In this document: positions 14,087 through 21,495 of the stretch, one piece after another
Numbering within the stretch: position 1 is the first letter of the stretch
How the letters are laid out: each line of letters opens with the position of its first letter
Assembly (NCBI GenBank): GCA_043755865.1
Contig: JAYUSD010000054.1
Span: 1 to 28,587 of the forward strand
Source: JANMDU01 sp043755865
GTDB taxonomy: Bacteria > Pseudomonadota > Gammaproteobacteria > Burkholderiales > Burkholderiaceae_C
Direction: 5' to 3'
Length of the DNA stretch: 28,587 bases
Notes under the pieces: generated by a model
Database searches by the model: none
What the model was told of the DNA's origin: nothing
The model's input: only the letters and a program-made list of their open reading frames with translations
Program-made: the position numbers and the translations under genes

Positions 14087-15406
14087 TTACGCCGCTGCCC
14101 TCTGCAAGCGATCCCTCACGCCATCCCATGCCGCATCGGGCGGCACGGTCTCCACCCAGATCAGGCTAGCCTTTTGTGCGTCGAATTCGCGCAACACGGC
14201 AAAGAGCTGCTGCGCGGTGGCTAACGCATCCGAGGGCATGCGGCGCAGCGTGATGTGGCTGGAGAGGATTTTCAGAGGAGCTCTGGCGTAGATAGCAATA
14301 TTTTTCGCATCGCTGCCGAGCAGATCCAGCGCGGTTTGCAATGCCTTAGCATCCATCAAGCGCAACGGAGCCTGCGGTGCGTAATGCGAGGCAAGTGTGC
14401 CCGAGGCGCGCGGCGCCGGGCGTAGGATGTCGCGCGGCGCCGGGCGTAGGTCCTCGCGGGGCGTCGGGTCTAAGTTGTCGCGGGACGCCGAGGGATTAAA
14501 GCCGCGCGCTGCGGGTTGCTGCAAATCAAGTTCGAAACCGCTCTTTAAGCCATTTTCGGCACTTTGCCGGCGTACTTGCTGCGTAGAATGCTCACTATTT
14601 AATAGCGCTTCAGTCGACAAAGCTCGCACCATCGCCGCCTCGAGTTGCGCTGTGGTGAGCACGCCAGGGCGCAGCAACACCGGTGCGCCGCGTGTGCAGT
14701 CGATGATGGTCGATTCAATGCCCACCTCGCAAGCGCCGCCATCCAGCACGGCCACAACGAGAGCCCCAGCCCCAGCTATATTTTCATTCGCACCCTCACC
14801 GCCCGGCGCATCAGCGCCGAACTCAACGATCACATGCGCCGCTGTGGTGGGGCTGACGTGACCGAATTTATTCGCGCTTGGCGCAGCAATGCCGAGGATG
14901 CCCAGCTTGGCGCATTGCGCAAGCAGCTCGCGAGACATCGGGTGAGCCGGGCAGCGCAGGCCAATCGAGTCTTGCCCGCCAGCCGATGCTGCTGCCACGC
15001 CCGCTTTGCGCGGCACAATGATCGTGAGGGGCCCGGGCCAAAAAGCGGTGATTAAGCACTGTGCAAAATCTTGAATGCTGGAGGCAAAATGCAGCGCTGC
15101 CTGCGCATCACTCACATGCACGATCAGCGGGTGGTCGGCGGGCCTGCCCTTGGCTGCAAAGATTTTTGCCACGGCCGCATCGTTGGAGGCATCCGCCCCC
15201 AAGCCATACACCGTCTCAGTGGGGAAAGCCACCAACTGCCCAGCGGCAATCCGTTTTGCGCCATCAACGACGCTTAAACAAGCGACGGTTGAAGTCGCAA
15301 TGCCTGAACCAAGTTGATCTAAGCCAAGTTGATCTAAGCCAAGTTGATCTGAACCAAGTGCATTCAAATCCGCTGTACTTGATGCCGCCACCATTGATCC
15401 CGCCAT
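14087..15406 (-). CDS. L-threonylcarbamoyladenylate synthase (Sua5/YrdC type, repeat-expanded)
   Basis: Makes threonylcarbamoyl-AMP from Thr, bicarbonate and ATP for t6A37 tRNA modification. The YrdC domain is clear: FPTETVYGLGADA, KGRPADHPLIVHV and SANKFGHVSPTTA. The C-terminal Sua5 domain begins SGTLASHYAPQAPL. Two-domain Sua5 proteins are ~320-350 residues; this one is ~439. The extra length comes from an N-terminal 15-bp repeat (DQLGL units), a dispersed element at residues ~267-286 and a 24-bp repeat at ~301-333, the last two in the interdomain linker. The ATG at 15406 is preferred: a TTG at 15424 lies inside purK. It follows the purK stop by 4 bases, so it is the third gene of a purE-purK operon. 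Confidence 0.92.
   Translation of the reverse strand: MAGSMVAASSTADLNALGSDQLGLDQLGLDQLGSGIATSTVACLSVVDGAKRIAAGQLVAFPTETVYGLGADASNDAAVAKIFAAKGRPADHPLIVHVSDAQAALHFASSIQDFAQCLITAFWPGPLTIIVPRKAGVAAASAGGQDSIGLRCPAHPMSRELLAQCAKLGILGIAAPSANKFGHVSPTTAAHVIVEFGADAPGGEGANENIAGAGALVVAVLDGGACEVGIESTIIDCTRGAPVLLRPGVLTTAQLEAAMVRALSTEALLNSEHSTQQVRRQSAENGLKSGFELDLQQPAARGFNPSASRDNLDPTPREDLRPAPRDILRPAPRASGTLASHYAPQAPLRLMDAKALQTALDLLGSDAKNIAIYARAPLKILSSHITLRRMPSDALATAQQLFAVLREFDAQKASLIWVETVPPDAAWDGVRDRLQRAAA
14408..14503 (-). repeat. 24-bp minisatellite in the Sua5 linker
   Basis: Four 24-bp units, the first two nearly identical (GCGCGGCGCCGGGCGTAGG plus five bases), encode eight-residue repeats of the type LRPAPRDI. 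They sit in the linker between the YrdC and Sua5 domains. Confidence 0.9.
14549..14606 (-). repeat. Dispersed intragenic element, copy 5 (in Sua5 linker)
   Basis: The minus strand reads AGCATTCTACGCAGCAAG then TACGCCGGCAAAGTGCC, matching copy 7 at 21 of 27 core positions without gaps. It is the only copy read in a shifted frame (EHSTQQVRRQSAE), and it lies in a non-conserved linker. Confidence 0.7.
15306..15365 (-). repeat. 15-bp minisatellite at the Sua5 N-terminus
   Basis: Four 15-bp units (AAGCCAAGTTGATCT on the plus strand; units 2 and 3 identical) encode five-residue repeats DQLGL in an N-terminal extension that the enzyme family does not need. Confidence 0.92.
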
Positions 15407-15410
15407 GATC

Positions 15411-16682
15411 TCAGACGATCTCAAGCATCGTGGGCTGGTATGGCAAGCCCAGCAGCTGAGCCACTTCCAGCGCCACGCTGCCCGCCATTTCCGGCGTTGC
15501 GCCCGTTACCGTGATGTGCCCCATCTTGCGGCCTTTTCTAGCACCCGTTTTGCCATACAAATGCAGGGACACGCCGGGCAAAGCCAATACGCCCGCCCAA
15601 TCAGGCGCAGTCTCTTTGCCGGCCTCAGACAGCCACAAATCGCCCAGCAAATTCAGCATCACGCTGCTGGCCCATTGCACAGGCTGCGCCAGCGGCAGGC
15701 CACACAGCGTGCGCACTTGCAGCTCAAACTGGCTCACACTTGAGCCCTCGATGCTCCAATGCCCGCTGTTGTGGGGGCGCGGTGCGATTTCATTCACACG
15801 CAGCTCACTCGTATCGCTCAAAAGCCCCGCTGCATCTTTCAGAATAAAAAATTCTACGCAAAGCACGCCCACATATTGCAAATGCTCTGCTATTAATTTC
15901 GCAGCACACTGCGCAGACTCTATGCCGGCGAGTGGCAGATTTCCTTCGTAAATCTCACTGCTGGCAAGGATGCCGCCCACATGCACATTGCGCGCCACGG
16001 GTAGCGTGACCATCTGCCCATGTGCATTGCGCGCCAGAACCACCGAGCATTCGGCTGCCAAGGACGCCAACTGCTCCAGCACGCAAGGCACGCTGCCAAG
16101 CTGCTTAAATGCCATGCTCGCCTGAGCGCGAGTGCTCGCCTTGACTTGGCCTTTGCCGTCGTAGCCCAGCGTAGCCGTTTTGAGCAAACCGGGGAAGCAT
16201 TCATCGGGCGCAGCGGTGATGTCTGAAGTCTTTTCTACTGCAATAAATGGCACTGGCCCCGCATTCGCATTGCCCGAGCTTTTAGCCACCTGCGCAAGCA
16301 TCTTCTTTTCTTGCGCGCGGTTTTGCGCAATCGCCACGCAGTCCGCGCTTGGCGAGACGACGCGCTGCGCAGCCAGCGTCACCATCGCCGGCGCAGACAC
16401 ATTCTCAAATTCGGTGGTGATGGCCGCGCAGCGCTGCATCAGTTGCGCCAGTGCCGCCTCATCGTCCGTGCTGCCTTGGATTTGATAGTTGGCTGCTGAG
16501 CCAGCAGGGCTGATGGGATCTTTATCGAGCACCGCGACAAAATAGCCCATGCGCTGAGCTGCGTGCACAAACATGCGCCCGAGTTGGCCGCCGCCCAGCA
16601 CGCCCAGCGTGCTTCCAGGGAGAACACCCAGTGTGCTTCCAGGAGGAACACCGAGTGTGCCGTCGGGGAGAATCACGCTCAT
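15411..16682 (-). CDS. purK: N5-carboxyaminoimidazole ribonucleotide synthetase PurK
   Basis: ATP-grasp enzyme converting AIR, bicarbonate and ATP to N5-CAIR in purine synthesis. Visible blocks: LGVLGGGQLGRM at the N-terminus, TTEFENV, GLLKTATLGYDGKGQ (nucleotide-binding loop), EQLASLAAECSVVLAR, CVEFFIL, NEIAPRPHNSGHWSIEGS and the C-terminal HLYGK. The 423 residues exceed the usual ~380-400. Two extra eight-residue repeats precede the glycine motif, and a dispersed element covers residues ~246-264. The start overlaps the purE stop by 4 bp (ATGA). The downstream Sua5-like gene starts 4 bases after its stop, making a three-gene operon. Confidence 0.96.
   Translation of the reverse strand: MSVILPDGTLGVPPGSTLGVLPGSTLGVLGGGQLGRMFVHAAQRMGYFVAVLDKDPISPAGSAANYQIQGSTDDEAALAQLMQRCAAITTEFENVSAPAMVTLAAQRVVSPSADCVAIAQNRAQEKKMLAQVAKSSGNANAGPVPFIAVEKTSDITAAPDECFPGLLKTATLGYDGKGQVKASTRAQASMAFKQLGSVPCVLEQLASLAAECSVVLARNAHGQMVTLPVARNVHVGGILASSEIYEGNLPLAGIESAQCAAKLIAEHLQYVGVLCVEFFILKDAAGLLSDTSELRVNEIAPRPHNSGHWSIEGSSVSQFELQVRTLCGLPLAQPVQWASSVMLNLLGDLWLSEAGKETAPDWAGVLALPGVSLHLYGKTGARKGRKMGHITVTGATPEMAGSVALEVAQLLGLPYQPTMLEIV
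15889..15945 (+). repeat. Dispersed intragenic element, copy 6 (in purK, reverse to gene)
   Basis: The plus strand reads TATTAATTTCGCAGCACACT, then GCGCAGACTCTATGCCGGC and GAGTGGC. In purK it is read on the opposite strand as LAGIESAQCAAKLIAE, in the same frame as the other reverse copies. It replaces rather than lengthens the usual helix before YVGVLCVEF. Confidence 0.83.
16601..16672 (-). repeat. 24-bp minisatellite at the PurK N-terminus
   Basis: Three 24-bp units (first: CGCCCAGCGTGCTTCCAGGG plus AGAA) encode PGSTLGVL-type octapeptides directly before the nucleotide-binding glycine motif GGGQLG. It looks like duplication of the enzyme's own N-terminal strand. Confidence 0.92.
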
Positions 16683-17173
16683 AAATCCACCTTCATCTCA
16701 TTGGCTTGTTTGGTTTGCGCATTACGAAAATCTGCCAATTTGCTCGAAATTTTTGCATCGTGCAAAGCCAGTATTGAGATCGCAAACAAAGCCGCGTTCG
16801 CCGCCCCTGCCGCGCCAATCGCAAAGGTGGCCACTGGAATCCCTTTTGGCATTTGCACGATGGAATGCAGCGAATCCACGCCAGCCAAATGTTTTGTGGG
16901 AATGGGCACGCCCAACACAGGCACCGTGGTTTTGGCAGCCAGCATGCCCGGCAAATGCGCCGCGCCGCCGGCTCCAGCAATGATGGCTTGCAGCCCGCGA
17001 AGCGAAGCGCTCTCGGCATAATCAAACATCGCATCCGGCATCCGGTGCGCCGATACGACGCGGCATTCGTGACCAATGCCAAAATCTGTGAGAATCTGCG
17101 CTGCGTGCTGCATCCATTCCCAGTCCGAACTCGAACCCATCACCACACCGATTTGAATATTTGCTTGCGTCAT
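16679..17173 (-). CDS. purE: N5-carboxyaminoimidazole ribonucleotide mutase PurE
   Basis: Converts N5-CAIR, made by PurK, to CAIR. The class I PurE signatures are complete: VVMGSSSDWEWM, VVSAHRMPDAMFDYAE (catalytic His), AGAGGAAHLPGMLAA, VLGVPIPTKHLAGVDSL and SIVQMPKGIPVATFAIG. The length of 164 residues is normal. The ATG at 17173 is chosen over the upstream TTG at 17191; neither has a strong ribosome-binding site. It is the first gene of the purE-purK-Sua5 operon, reading away from the divergent chaperedoxin gene. Confidence 0.97.
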   Translation of the reverse strand: MTQANIQIGVVMGSSSDWEWMQHAAQILTDFGIGHECRVVSAHRMPDAMFDYAESASLRGLQAIIAGAGGAAHLPGMLAAKTTVPVLGVPIPTKHLAGVDSLHSIVQMPKGIPVATFAIGAAGAANAALFAISILALHDAKISSKLADFRNAQTKQANEMKVDL

Positions 17174-17245
17174 CTCTTGGATTGTAAGCAAGCGACCTCA
17201 GATCACTGTATACCTGTGCTTTCATCCTTTTTTTGAGCCTGATCC

Positions 17246-18157
17246 ATGATTGATGTCACCGTTGCTACCTTTGAAGCTGAAGTCGTTGAGGCTTCGCAAA
17301 GTATTCCTGTGCTGCTGGATTTTTGGGCGCCGTGGTGCGGCCCTTGCAAAACCATTGGCCCCATGCTGGAAAAGCTCGAAGCCGATTACGCGGGTCGTTT
17401 TAAGCTCGTCAAAATCGATTCCGATGCTGAGCAGCAGCTCTCCGCCGCCTTTGGGATCAAAAGCATCCCCACCTGCATCTTGATGATCAACGGCCAGCCC
17501 GTCGACGGCTTTATGGGTGCCTTGCCTGAGAGCCAGCTGAAAGCGTTTTTAGACAAACATCTGCCGCCCGCAGATGAGTTGCAAGAAGCTTTGGACGAAG
17601 AGCCTGCCGCCGAGCCGACGGCGCAAGATCATCTTGCTCTGCTTGAAGCTGCAGCCGAAAAAGCGCCAGATGACGACAACGCCCGCTTCAACCTCATTCA
17701 AGCCTTGCTGCTTTCAGGCGATGCCGCTGCGGCCAAGATCGCATTCAAGCCAGCGTTGGCCAAGACAAGCGTGGTGCGCCGTTATGACAGTGTGCAGCAG
17801 CTTTTCAATGCTATTTATTCAGTAGCATTCGGCGCAGATATTACGCCGGCTAAAGCCGTATTTGATTCAAAAATAGCCGCCAACAAGCGTGATTTTGCGG
17901 CTCGCCACATCTACGCCCAAGCGCTAATTGCCGCAGGCCAATACACTGCCGCGATGGATGAGTTGCTCGAAATCCTCATGCGCGACAAGCTCTGGGACAA
18001 AGAAGGCGGCCAAGAGGGCAAAGCCCGCAAGCTCTACATTGCTGTGCTAGATCTGCTTGATCTGCCCAAACCCAAAATGCCCGATGGCCAGATCCCGCCC
18101 GAGGATCCGGTGGTGGCCACGTATCGCAGGCGCCTTAGCTCGGTGGTGCTGAGCTAG
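17246..18157 (+). CDS. cnoX: Thioredoxin-TPR co-chaperone (CnoX/YbbN-like)
   Basis: Residues ~1-110 are a thioredoxin fold with the active site WAPWCGPCK and the cis-Pro loop IKSIPTCIL. Residues ~125-300 are TPR-like helices (DDDNARFNLIQALLLSGD; ARHIYAQALIAAGQYTAAMD). This is the CnoX/YbbN architecture: a chaperedoxin that protects oxidised proteins and hands them to GroEL or DnaK. The WCGPC site is intact, unlike the SXXC of E. coli YbbN, so redox activity is likely. The length of 303 is close to the family's. Copy 7 of the dispersed element replaces residues ~189-207 in the TPR part. Single gene, divergent from purE. Confidence 0.92.
   Translation: MIDVTVATFEAEVVEASQSIPVLLDFWAPWCGPCKTIGPMLEKLEADYAGRFKLVKIDSDAEQQLSAAFGIKSIPTCILMINGQPVDGFMGALPESQLKAFLDKHLPPADELQEALDEEPAAEPTAQDHLALLEAAAEKAPDDDNARFNLIQALLLSGDAAAAKIAFKPALAKTSVVRRYDSVQQLFNAIYSVAFGADITPAKAVFDSKIAANKRDFAARHIYAQALIAAGQYTAAMDELLEILMRDKLWDKEGGQEGKARKLYIAVLDLLDLPKPKMPDGQIPPEDPVVATYRRRLSSVVLS
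17811..17867 (+). repeat. Dispersed intragenic element, copy 7 (in cnoX, forward)
   Basis: TTCAGTAGCATTCGGCGCAG then ATATTACGCCGGCTAAAGCC. The gene frame gives SVAFGADITPAKA, aligned with copies 1, 3, 8 and 9. The right flank (TTTGATTCAAAAATAGCC) is also shared with other copies. Confidence 0.82.
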
Positions 18158-18219
18158 CGTGGCGGGGGTACACGTGCTGCCCTAATGCGGTAGCGTTGCG
18201 CAGCTGTAGGACAACAGCC

Positions 18220-18250
18220 AACTTTGCCACAACTTGCCACAACTTGCCAT
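18220..18250. repeat. Short ~10-bp tandem repeat in intergenic DNA
   Basis: Three units of AACTTGCCAC (the first with one extra T) in the 160-bp gap before the glycine-zipper gene. No promoter is clear around it. Confidence 0.75.
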
Positions 18251-18318
18251 CTGGTCGTCTTCCGAAGCGGCAGCTGGAGCGTTACATTGATTCACCCCAA
18301 CATTTCTAGGAGATTTTC

Positions 18319-19062
18319 ATGAAACATTCCCGCACACTTTCTGTTTTGCTCACCGGACTTTTGGCCGTAGCCTGCGCGGGCATCTCAGCGCAAACGCTCA
18401 ATGGCGTGCCTCTGTCACCTGCTGCGACACTCCCTGCACCTGCTGCGCAGGCCGCACAGATTGCACCTGCTGCGCCTACCGTACAAACCGCGCAGGCCAC
18501 ACCTGTTTCGCCGAGCACACCTCTCAGCCCCGCACAAGTCAAAGCGCAGCAAGATTTAGCCGCCGCACAGGCAGCCGCTGATAAAGCCAACAAAGACGCG
18601 GCTGACGCACAAGCCAAAGCCAAGGCGGCGCAAGATGCAGTAAATGCCAAAGCGGCGCAAGATGCAGCAGCCGTCAAAGCCCTGCAAGATCAAAAAGCGC
18701 GGGCTGTGCAGGTTGCGGCCTTGTGCGATACCTGCGGCATCGTCACTGATGTACGCAGCGAAAAGCGCAGAGGCAAAGGCGGCGCGCTTGGCATCATTGG
18801 CGGCGCAGTCGGCGGCGGATTGCTTGGCAGCCAAGTGGGCAAAGGCGATGGCAAGACGCTAGGCACCGTGGGCGGTGCAGTCGGCGGCGCAATCATTGGC
18901 AACGAAATCCAAAAGCGCATGAACCGCAAAACCATTCACATCACCAGCATCCAACTCAAAGATGGCACAACGCGCAGCTATGAGTCTGAGGCCGCACCGA
19001 CTTGGGCTGTGGGTAACAGCGTCAAGCTTGATTCAGCTGCAAATACCGTGACCAAGCTTTGA
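18319..19062 (+). CDS. Glycine-zipper 2TM envelope protein 1
   Basis: A signal peptide (LTGLLAVACAGISAQ) with a Cys that might be a lipobox, an Ala/Pro-rich stretch, an Ala-rich helical region (residues ~75-130) and a glycine-zipper double helix of the SlyB/17-kDa antigen type (GGALGIIGGAVGGGLLGSQV, then GTVGGAVGGAIIGNEIQ). The C-terminus (IQLKDGTTRSYES) resembles SlyB-like domains. A CDTCG pair precedes the zipper, as in its paralogue at 19384. Such proteins sit in the outer membrane or periplasm; their role is structural and poorly known. GGAG lies 7 bases before the ATG. A 27-bp duplication lies in the Ala-rich helix. Confidence 0.85.
   Translation: MKHSRTLSVLLTGLLAVACAGISAQTLNGVPLSPAATLPAPAAQAAQIAPAAPTVQTAQATPVSPSTPLSPAQVKAQQDLAAAQAAADKANKDAADAQAKAKAAQDAVNAKAAQDAAAVKALQDQKARAVQVAALCDTCGIVTDVRSEKRRGKGGALGIIGGAVGGGLLGSQVGKGDGKTLGTVGGAVGGAIIGNEIQKRMNRKTIHITSIQLKDGTTRSYESEAAPTWAVGNSVKLDSAANTVTKL
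18619..18672 (+). repeat. 27-bp tandem duplication in glycine-zipper gene 1
   Basis: Two 27-bp units beginning GCCAAGGCGGCGCAAGATGC encode KAAQDAVNA and KAAQDAAAV, within a predicted helix. Confidence 0.85.
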
Positions 19063-19092
19063 TGCTTGCTCAAGGGTAGAAGAGAAATACCG

Positions 19093-19197
19093 GACGCAGA
19101 AGGCGCAGAGGTAACGGGAAAGACGCAAAAAAGAAACAGCCAAAATTTGGTTTTCTCTTTTGTCTTTCTCTTGTCTTTCTTTTGCGTTTTCTGCGTC
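19093..19197. repeat. Imperfect inverted repeat between convergent genes
   Basis: GACGCAGAAGGCGCA at 19093 pairs with TGCGTTTTCTGCGTC at 19183 (13 of 15), with an inner CCAAAATTTGG dyad and CTTTCT-rich sequence. Similar ACGCAGAAGGCGCAGAGG stretches are, from memory, common intergenic repeats in proteobacteria. It may end transcription from the glycine-zipper gene. Confidence 0.7.
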
Positions 19198-19220
19198 GTA
19201 TTTCGTGTTTATATTTGGAT

Positions 19221-19357
19221 CTGACCCAATGCTGTTCGATGAGCACCACTTTCCGTTCGGGCTGAGGTATCGAAGCCCGCGCGAGCTCTTCGATCCGCGC
19301 ACGACACCCTGCCCTGAGCCTGTCGAAGGATCAGGGCAACCGGGTGCTCATCGAACA
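19221..19357. repeat. MITE-like element with 15-bp terminal inverted repeats
   Basis: TGTTCGATGAGCACC at 19233-19247 is repeated perfectly inverted at 19343-19357. Similarity continues outwards through CCAAT to CTGACC-type ends. The centre holds a GGGCTGAGG stretch and a nested dyad, TGCCCTGA to TCAGGGCA, around CCTGTCGAAGG. It has no coding capacity. A half copy lies at 14031-14076. It could be non-autonomous DNA mobilised by the RAYT at 7965. Confidence 0.8.
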
Positions 19358-19383
19358 ATATTGGAACTTGACCGCGAAACAGC

Positions 19384-20187
19384 TCAAGCAGGCCGGATTA
19401 AATTTCCGTCGAGAGTCACCTTGCTGCCGATCGTAGGCGCGCTGCTTTGCTCAATCGTGCGGCGCGTGCCGTCTTCCATTTTTACGCGCACGCTGTAGGC
19501 GGTGGTCTTTTTCATATTTTTCTCAATCGCATTGCCAGCCCAGCCGCCACCAATCGCGCCGAGAATGGTCGTTGCGGCGCGGCCATTGCCTTTGCCGATT
19601 TGGTTGCCCACCACACCGCCCAGGACGCCGCCTGCGATCACGCCCACGCCCGATCCATCGGGTTGTTTGGTGATCGGCGTGACGGCTTCGACCGTGCCGC
19701 AGCTCGCGCAAATCGGCTTGGCAGGCGCTTGCACAACAACTGCAGGCGCTGGGTTGGGCGAGATCACACTTGGGTAACCGGTAGCCACCTCAGGGGCAGG
19801 TGCGGGCGATGTGTTTGGCGCTGTGGCGGCTGGTGATTTTGTTGATGCTGGCGTTGATGTTGATGTTTTAGCGGCGGTAGCTGCGCTGGTGCTCGCTCCT
19901 GATTTAACAGCGCCTTGTGCAGATTTTGTGCCGGCAACAGCAGGTTTTTCTGTTAATTTCTCTTCGGTGATCATGCCGCCCGATGCGGCTGGATTCATGG
20001 CCAGTGCGGAAGCGAAAGGCAAAGCGGCTTGCGCTAGAGGCACGGGCCGTTTGTTCACGTGAACAAGCGTTGCGCCCATCGCGAGCACGCAGATGCTGAG
20101 CACGCCAACTGCTGCCCACAGGGGCTTAGTGGATGCTGCTGGCATCGTGGGGGTAAATACAGCAGGGGAGGCAAGGGCGGCGTTCAT
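19384..20187 (-). CDS. Glycine-zipper 2TM envelope protein 2
   Basis: A 267-residue protein with an N-terminal membrane anchor (WAAVGVLSICVLAMGATLVH), a long Ala/Ser/Thr/Pro linker, a CASCG pair, then a glycine zipper (GVIAGGVLGGVVGNQIGKGN, then ILGAIGGGWAGNAIE) and a C-terminal SVRVKMEDGTRRTIE segment. It is a paralogue of the protein at 18319, but anchored by a membrane helix. The ATG at 20187 is chosen because AGAGG lies at good spacing. The two paralogues converge on the repeat-filled gap 19063-19383. Confidence 0.84.
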   Translation of the reverse strand: MNAALASPAVFTPTMPAASTKPLWAAVGVLSICVLAMGATLVHVNKRPVPLAQAALPFASALAMNPAASGGMITEEKLTEKPAVAGTKSAQGAVKSGASTSAATAAKTSTSTPASTKSPAATAPNTSPAPAPEVATGYPSVISPNPAPAVVVQAPAKPICASCGTVEAVTPITKQPDGSGVGVIAGGVLGGVVGNQIGKGNGRAATTILGAIGGGWAGNAIEKNMKKTTAYSVRVKMEDGTRRTIEQSSAPTIGSKVTLDGNLIRPA

Positions 20188-20384
20188 GGTGAACCTCTTA
20201 AAAGTGGAGACCCTTATTGAACGTTTGCCTGCACAGCCTTGGCTACCGCGATAGGACAAAAAATTGTGTCGCGGGTGTAAATGAAGTCAGCACAGCGCTG
20301 CATGTGTATCGCAGCGCTTGGCGTATGACAACTTGTATCGCCGAGCACTTGTTTGGCAAGCCAGCCGAATGCTAGCGCTCGGCT

Positions 20385-20945
20385 TCAATGCCCCGAAAAG
20401 TCCACCAAGGTAAACAGCGGTAAGCCCGCTGCTTTCAAACGTGCTGAGCCATTGAGTTCAGGCAAATCCACAATTGCTGCGCCTTCCATGACGGTGGCGC
20501 CGAGTTTTTCGAGCAGCTTCTTGCCCGCCATCATCGTGCCGCCGGTGGCGATCAAATCATCAATCAAAAGCACGCGCTGGCCGCTCTGTACAGCGTCGGT
20601 ATGCAGCTCCACCGTAGCGCTGCCGTATTCGAGCTCATAGGTTTCTTCCACCGTAGTAAAGGGCAGCTTGCCTTTTTTGCGGATCGGCACAAAGCCCAAG
20701 CCGAGCTCATAAGCGATCACCGAGCCCAAGATAAAACCGCGTGCATCTAAGCCGGCCACTACATCGGGGCGCATGCCATGGTCCATGTAGCGGTGCACAA
20801 AAGCATCGATCAAGATGCGGAAGACGCGCGGGTTTTGCAGGAGCGGCGTGATGTCTCGAAACTGCACGCCCTTCTCGGGCCAATCGGGTACGGTGCGGAT
20901 GTGTTGGCGCAAAAAATCGGAGAGCGTGTGCGTGAGGGAATCCAT
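20385..20945 (-). CDS. apt: Adenine phosphoribosyltransferase
   Basis: Salvages adenine with PRPP to AMP. The PRPP-binding motif VLLIDDLIATGGT, the substrate region FRDITPLLQNP, the block VAGLDARGFILGSVIA and the loop IRKKGKLPFTT are all typical. The length of 186 is normal. The start at 20945 (MDSLTHTLSDFLRQHIRTVP) fits the family; upstream codons lie beside the cyclic-nucleotide-binding gene, 40 bases away, so the two may share a transcript. Confidence 0.96.
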   Translation of the reverse strand: MDSLTHTLSDFLRQHIRTVPDWPEKGVQFRDITPLLQNPRVFRILIDAFVHRYMDHGMRPDVVAGLDARGFILGSVIAYELGLGFVPIRKKGKLPFTTVEETYELEYGSATVELHTDAVQSGQRVLLIDDLIATGGTMMAGKKLLEKLGATVMEGAAIVDLPELNGSARLKAAGLPLFTLVDFSGH

Positions 20946-20985
20946 ACGCCAAGTGTCACACAAACTTGCGGCTGCGCGCTGGCCT

Positions 20986-21435
20986 TCAGACAAATTGCCC
21001 CACCAAAATCGCCTCGCGCATGCGCACAGCAAGCACCGCGGCTAAGCCTTTGGTGAGATCCAGCGCGAGCTTGGGATATGGGTGCGACATGGCCTCGAAT
21101 TTTTCCCAGCTCAGGCTCCAAGCTATGCCATTGCTTGAAGACACAATGGTGGCGCTGCGCGGCTCGCCCGAGAAAAATGCACCTTCGCCCACCACGGTGC
21201 CGGGCTTCAATCGGGCAATGTCGTAGCCGCGCGCTTGCACTTTGAGCTCGCCCTCGGCCAAGATGTACAGCACGCGGTCACTGCCGCCTTCGCTGATCAA
21301 CACGGTACCGGGCTGCAGAAAATGGGCAGACAGATAAGGCGCAAGCAGTTTCCAGCCCTCCAGCCCTAGGCGGCATTGCAGCGCGTCTTTCGCGTCGAGC
21401 GCGGCAATCGCATCGACGAGTTGACGCACGTTCAT
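20986..21435 (-). CDS. Cyclic nucleotide-binding domain protein
   Basis: A 149-residue single-domain protein of the CAP-effector fold. The beta roll (GTVLISEGGSDRVLYILAEG, then ELKV) and the phosphate-binding cassette GEGAFFSGEPRSATIVSS, with its Arg, are present, so nucleotide binding is plausible. No DNA-binding domain follows. Its partner is unknown. It lies between apt and the unknown gene at 21496 on the same strand. Confidence 0.85.
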   Translation of the reverse strand: MNVRQLVDAIAALDAKDALQCRLGLEGWKLLAPYLSAHFLQPGTVLISEGGSDRVLYILAEGELKVQARGYDIARLKPGTVVGEGAFFSGEPRSATIVSSSNGIAWSLSWEKFEAMSHPYPKLALDLTKGLAAVLAVRMREAILVGQFV

Positions 21436-21495
21436 GTGAAATATTTCAAAGCACAGGGGCGCGGCATCAGCGGCTGGGCGCCACTGGGGCAGCGA

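Noticed and set aside
14281..14330. Possible tenth copy of the dispersed element (GATAGCA, later GCATCGCTGCCGAGC)
   Set aside because: Only short pieces match, with wrong spacing and no GCCGGC core.
14087..15406. Frameshift or assembly error explaining the excess length of the Sua5-like gene
   Set aside because: Both domains are in one frame and the extra residues come from repeat units whose lengths are multiples of three.
19033..19302. Minus-strand ORF of 89 codons between the glycine-zipper genes
   Set aside because: It consists of intergenic repeat sequence (ACGCAGAAGGCGCA type and the MITE-like end); such repeats often give false hypothetical proteins.
20945..21032. Longer apt ORF starting at 21032
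   Set aside because: The added residues overlap the neighbouring gene's end and do not resemble APRT; the ATG at 20945 fits the family.
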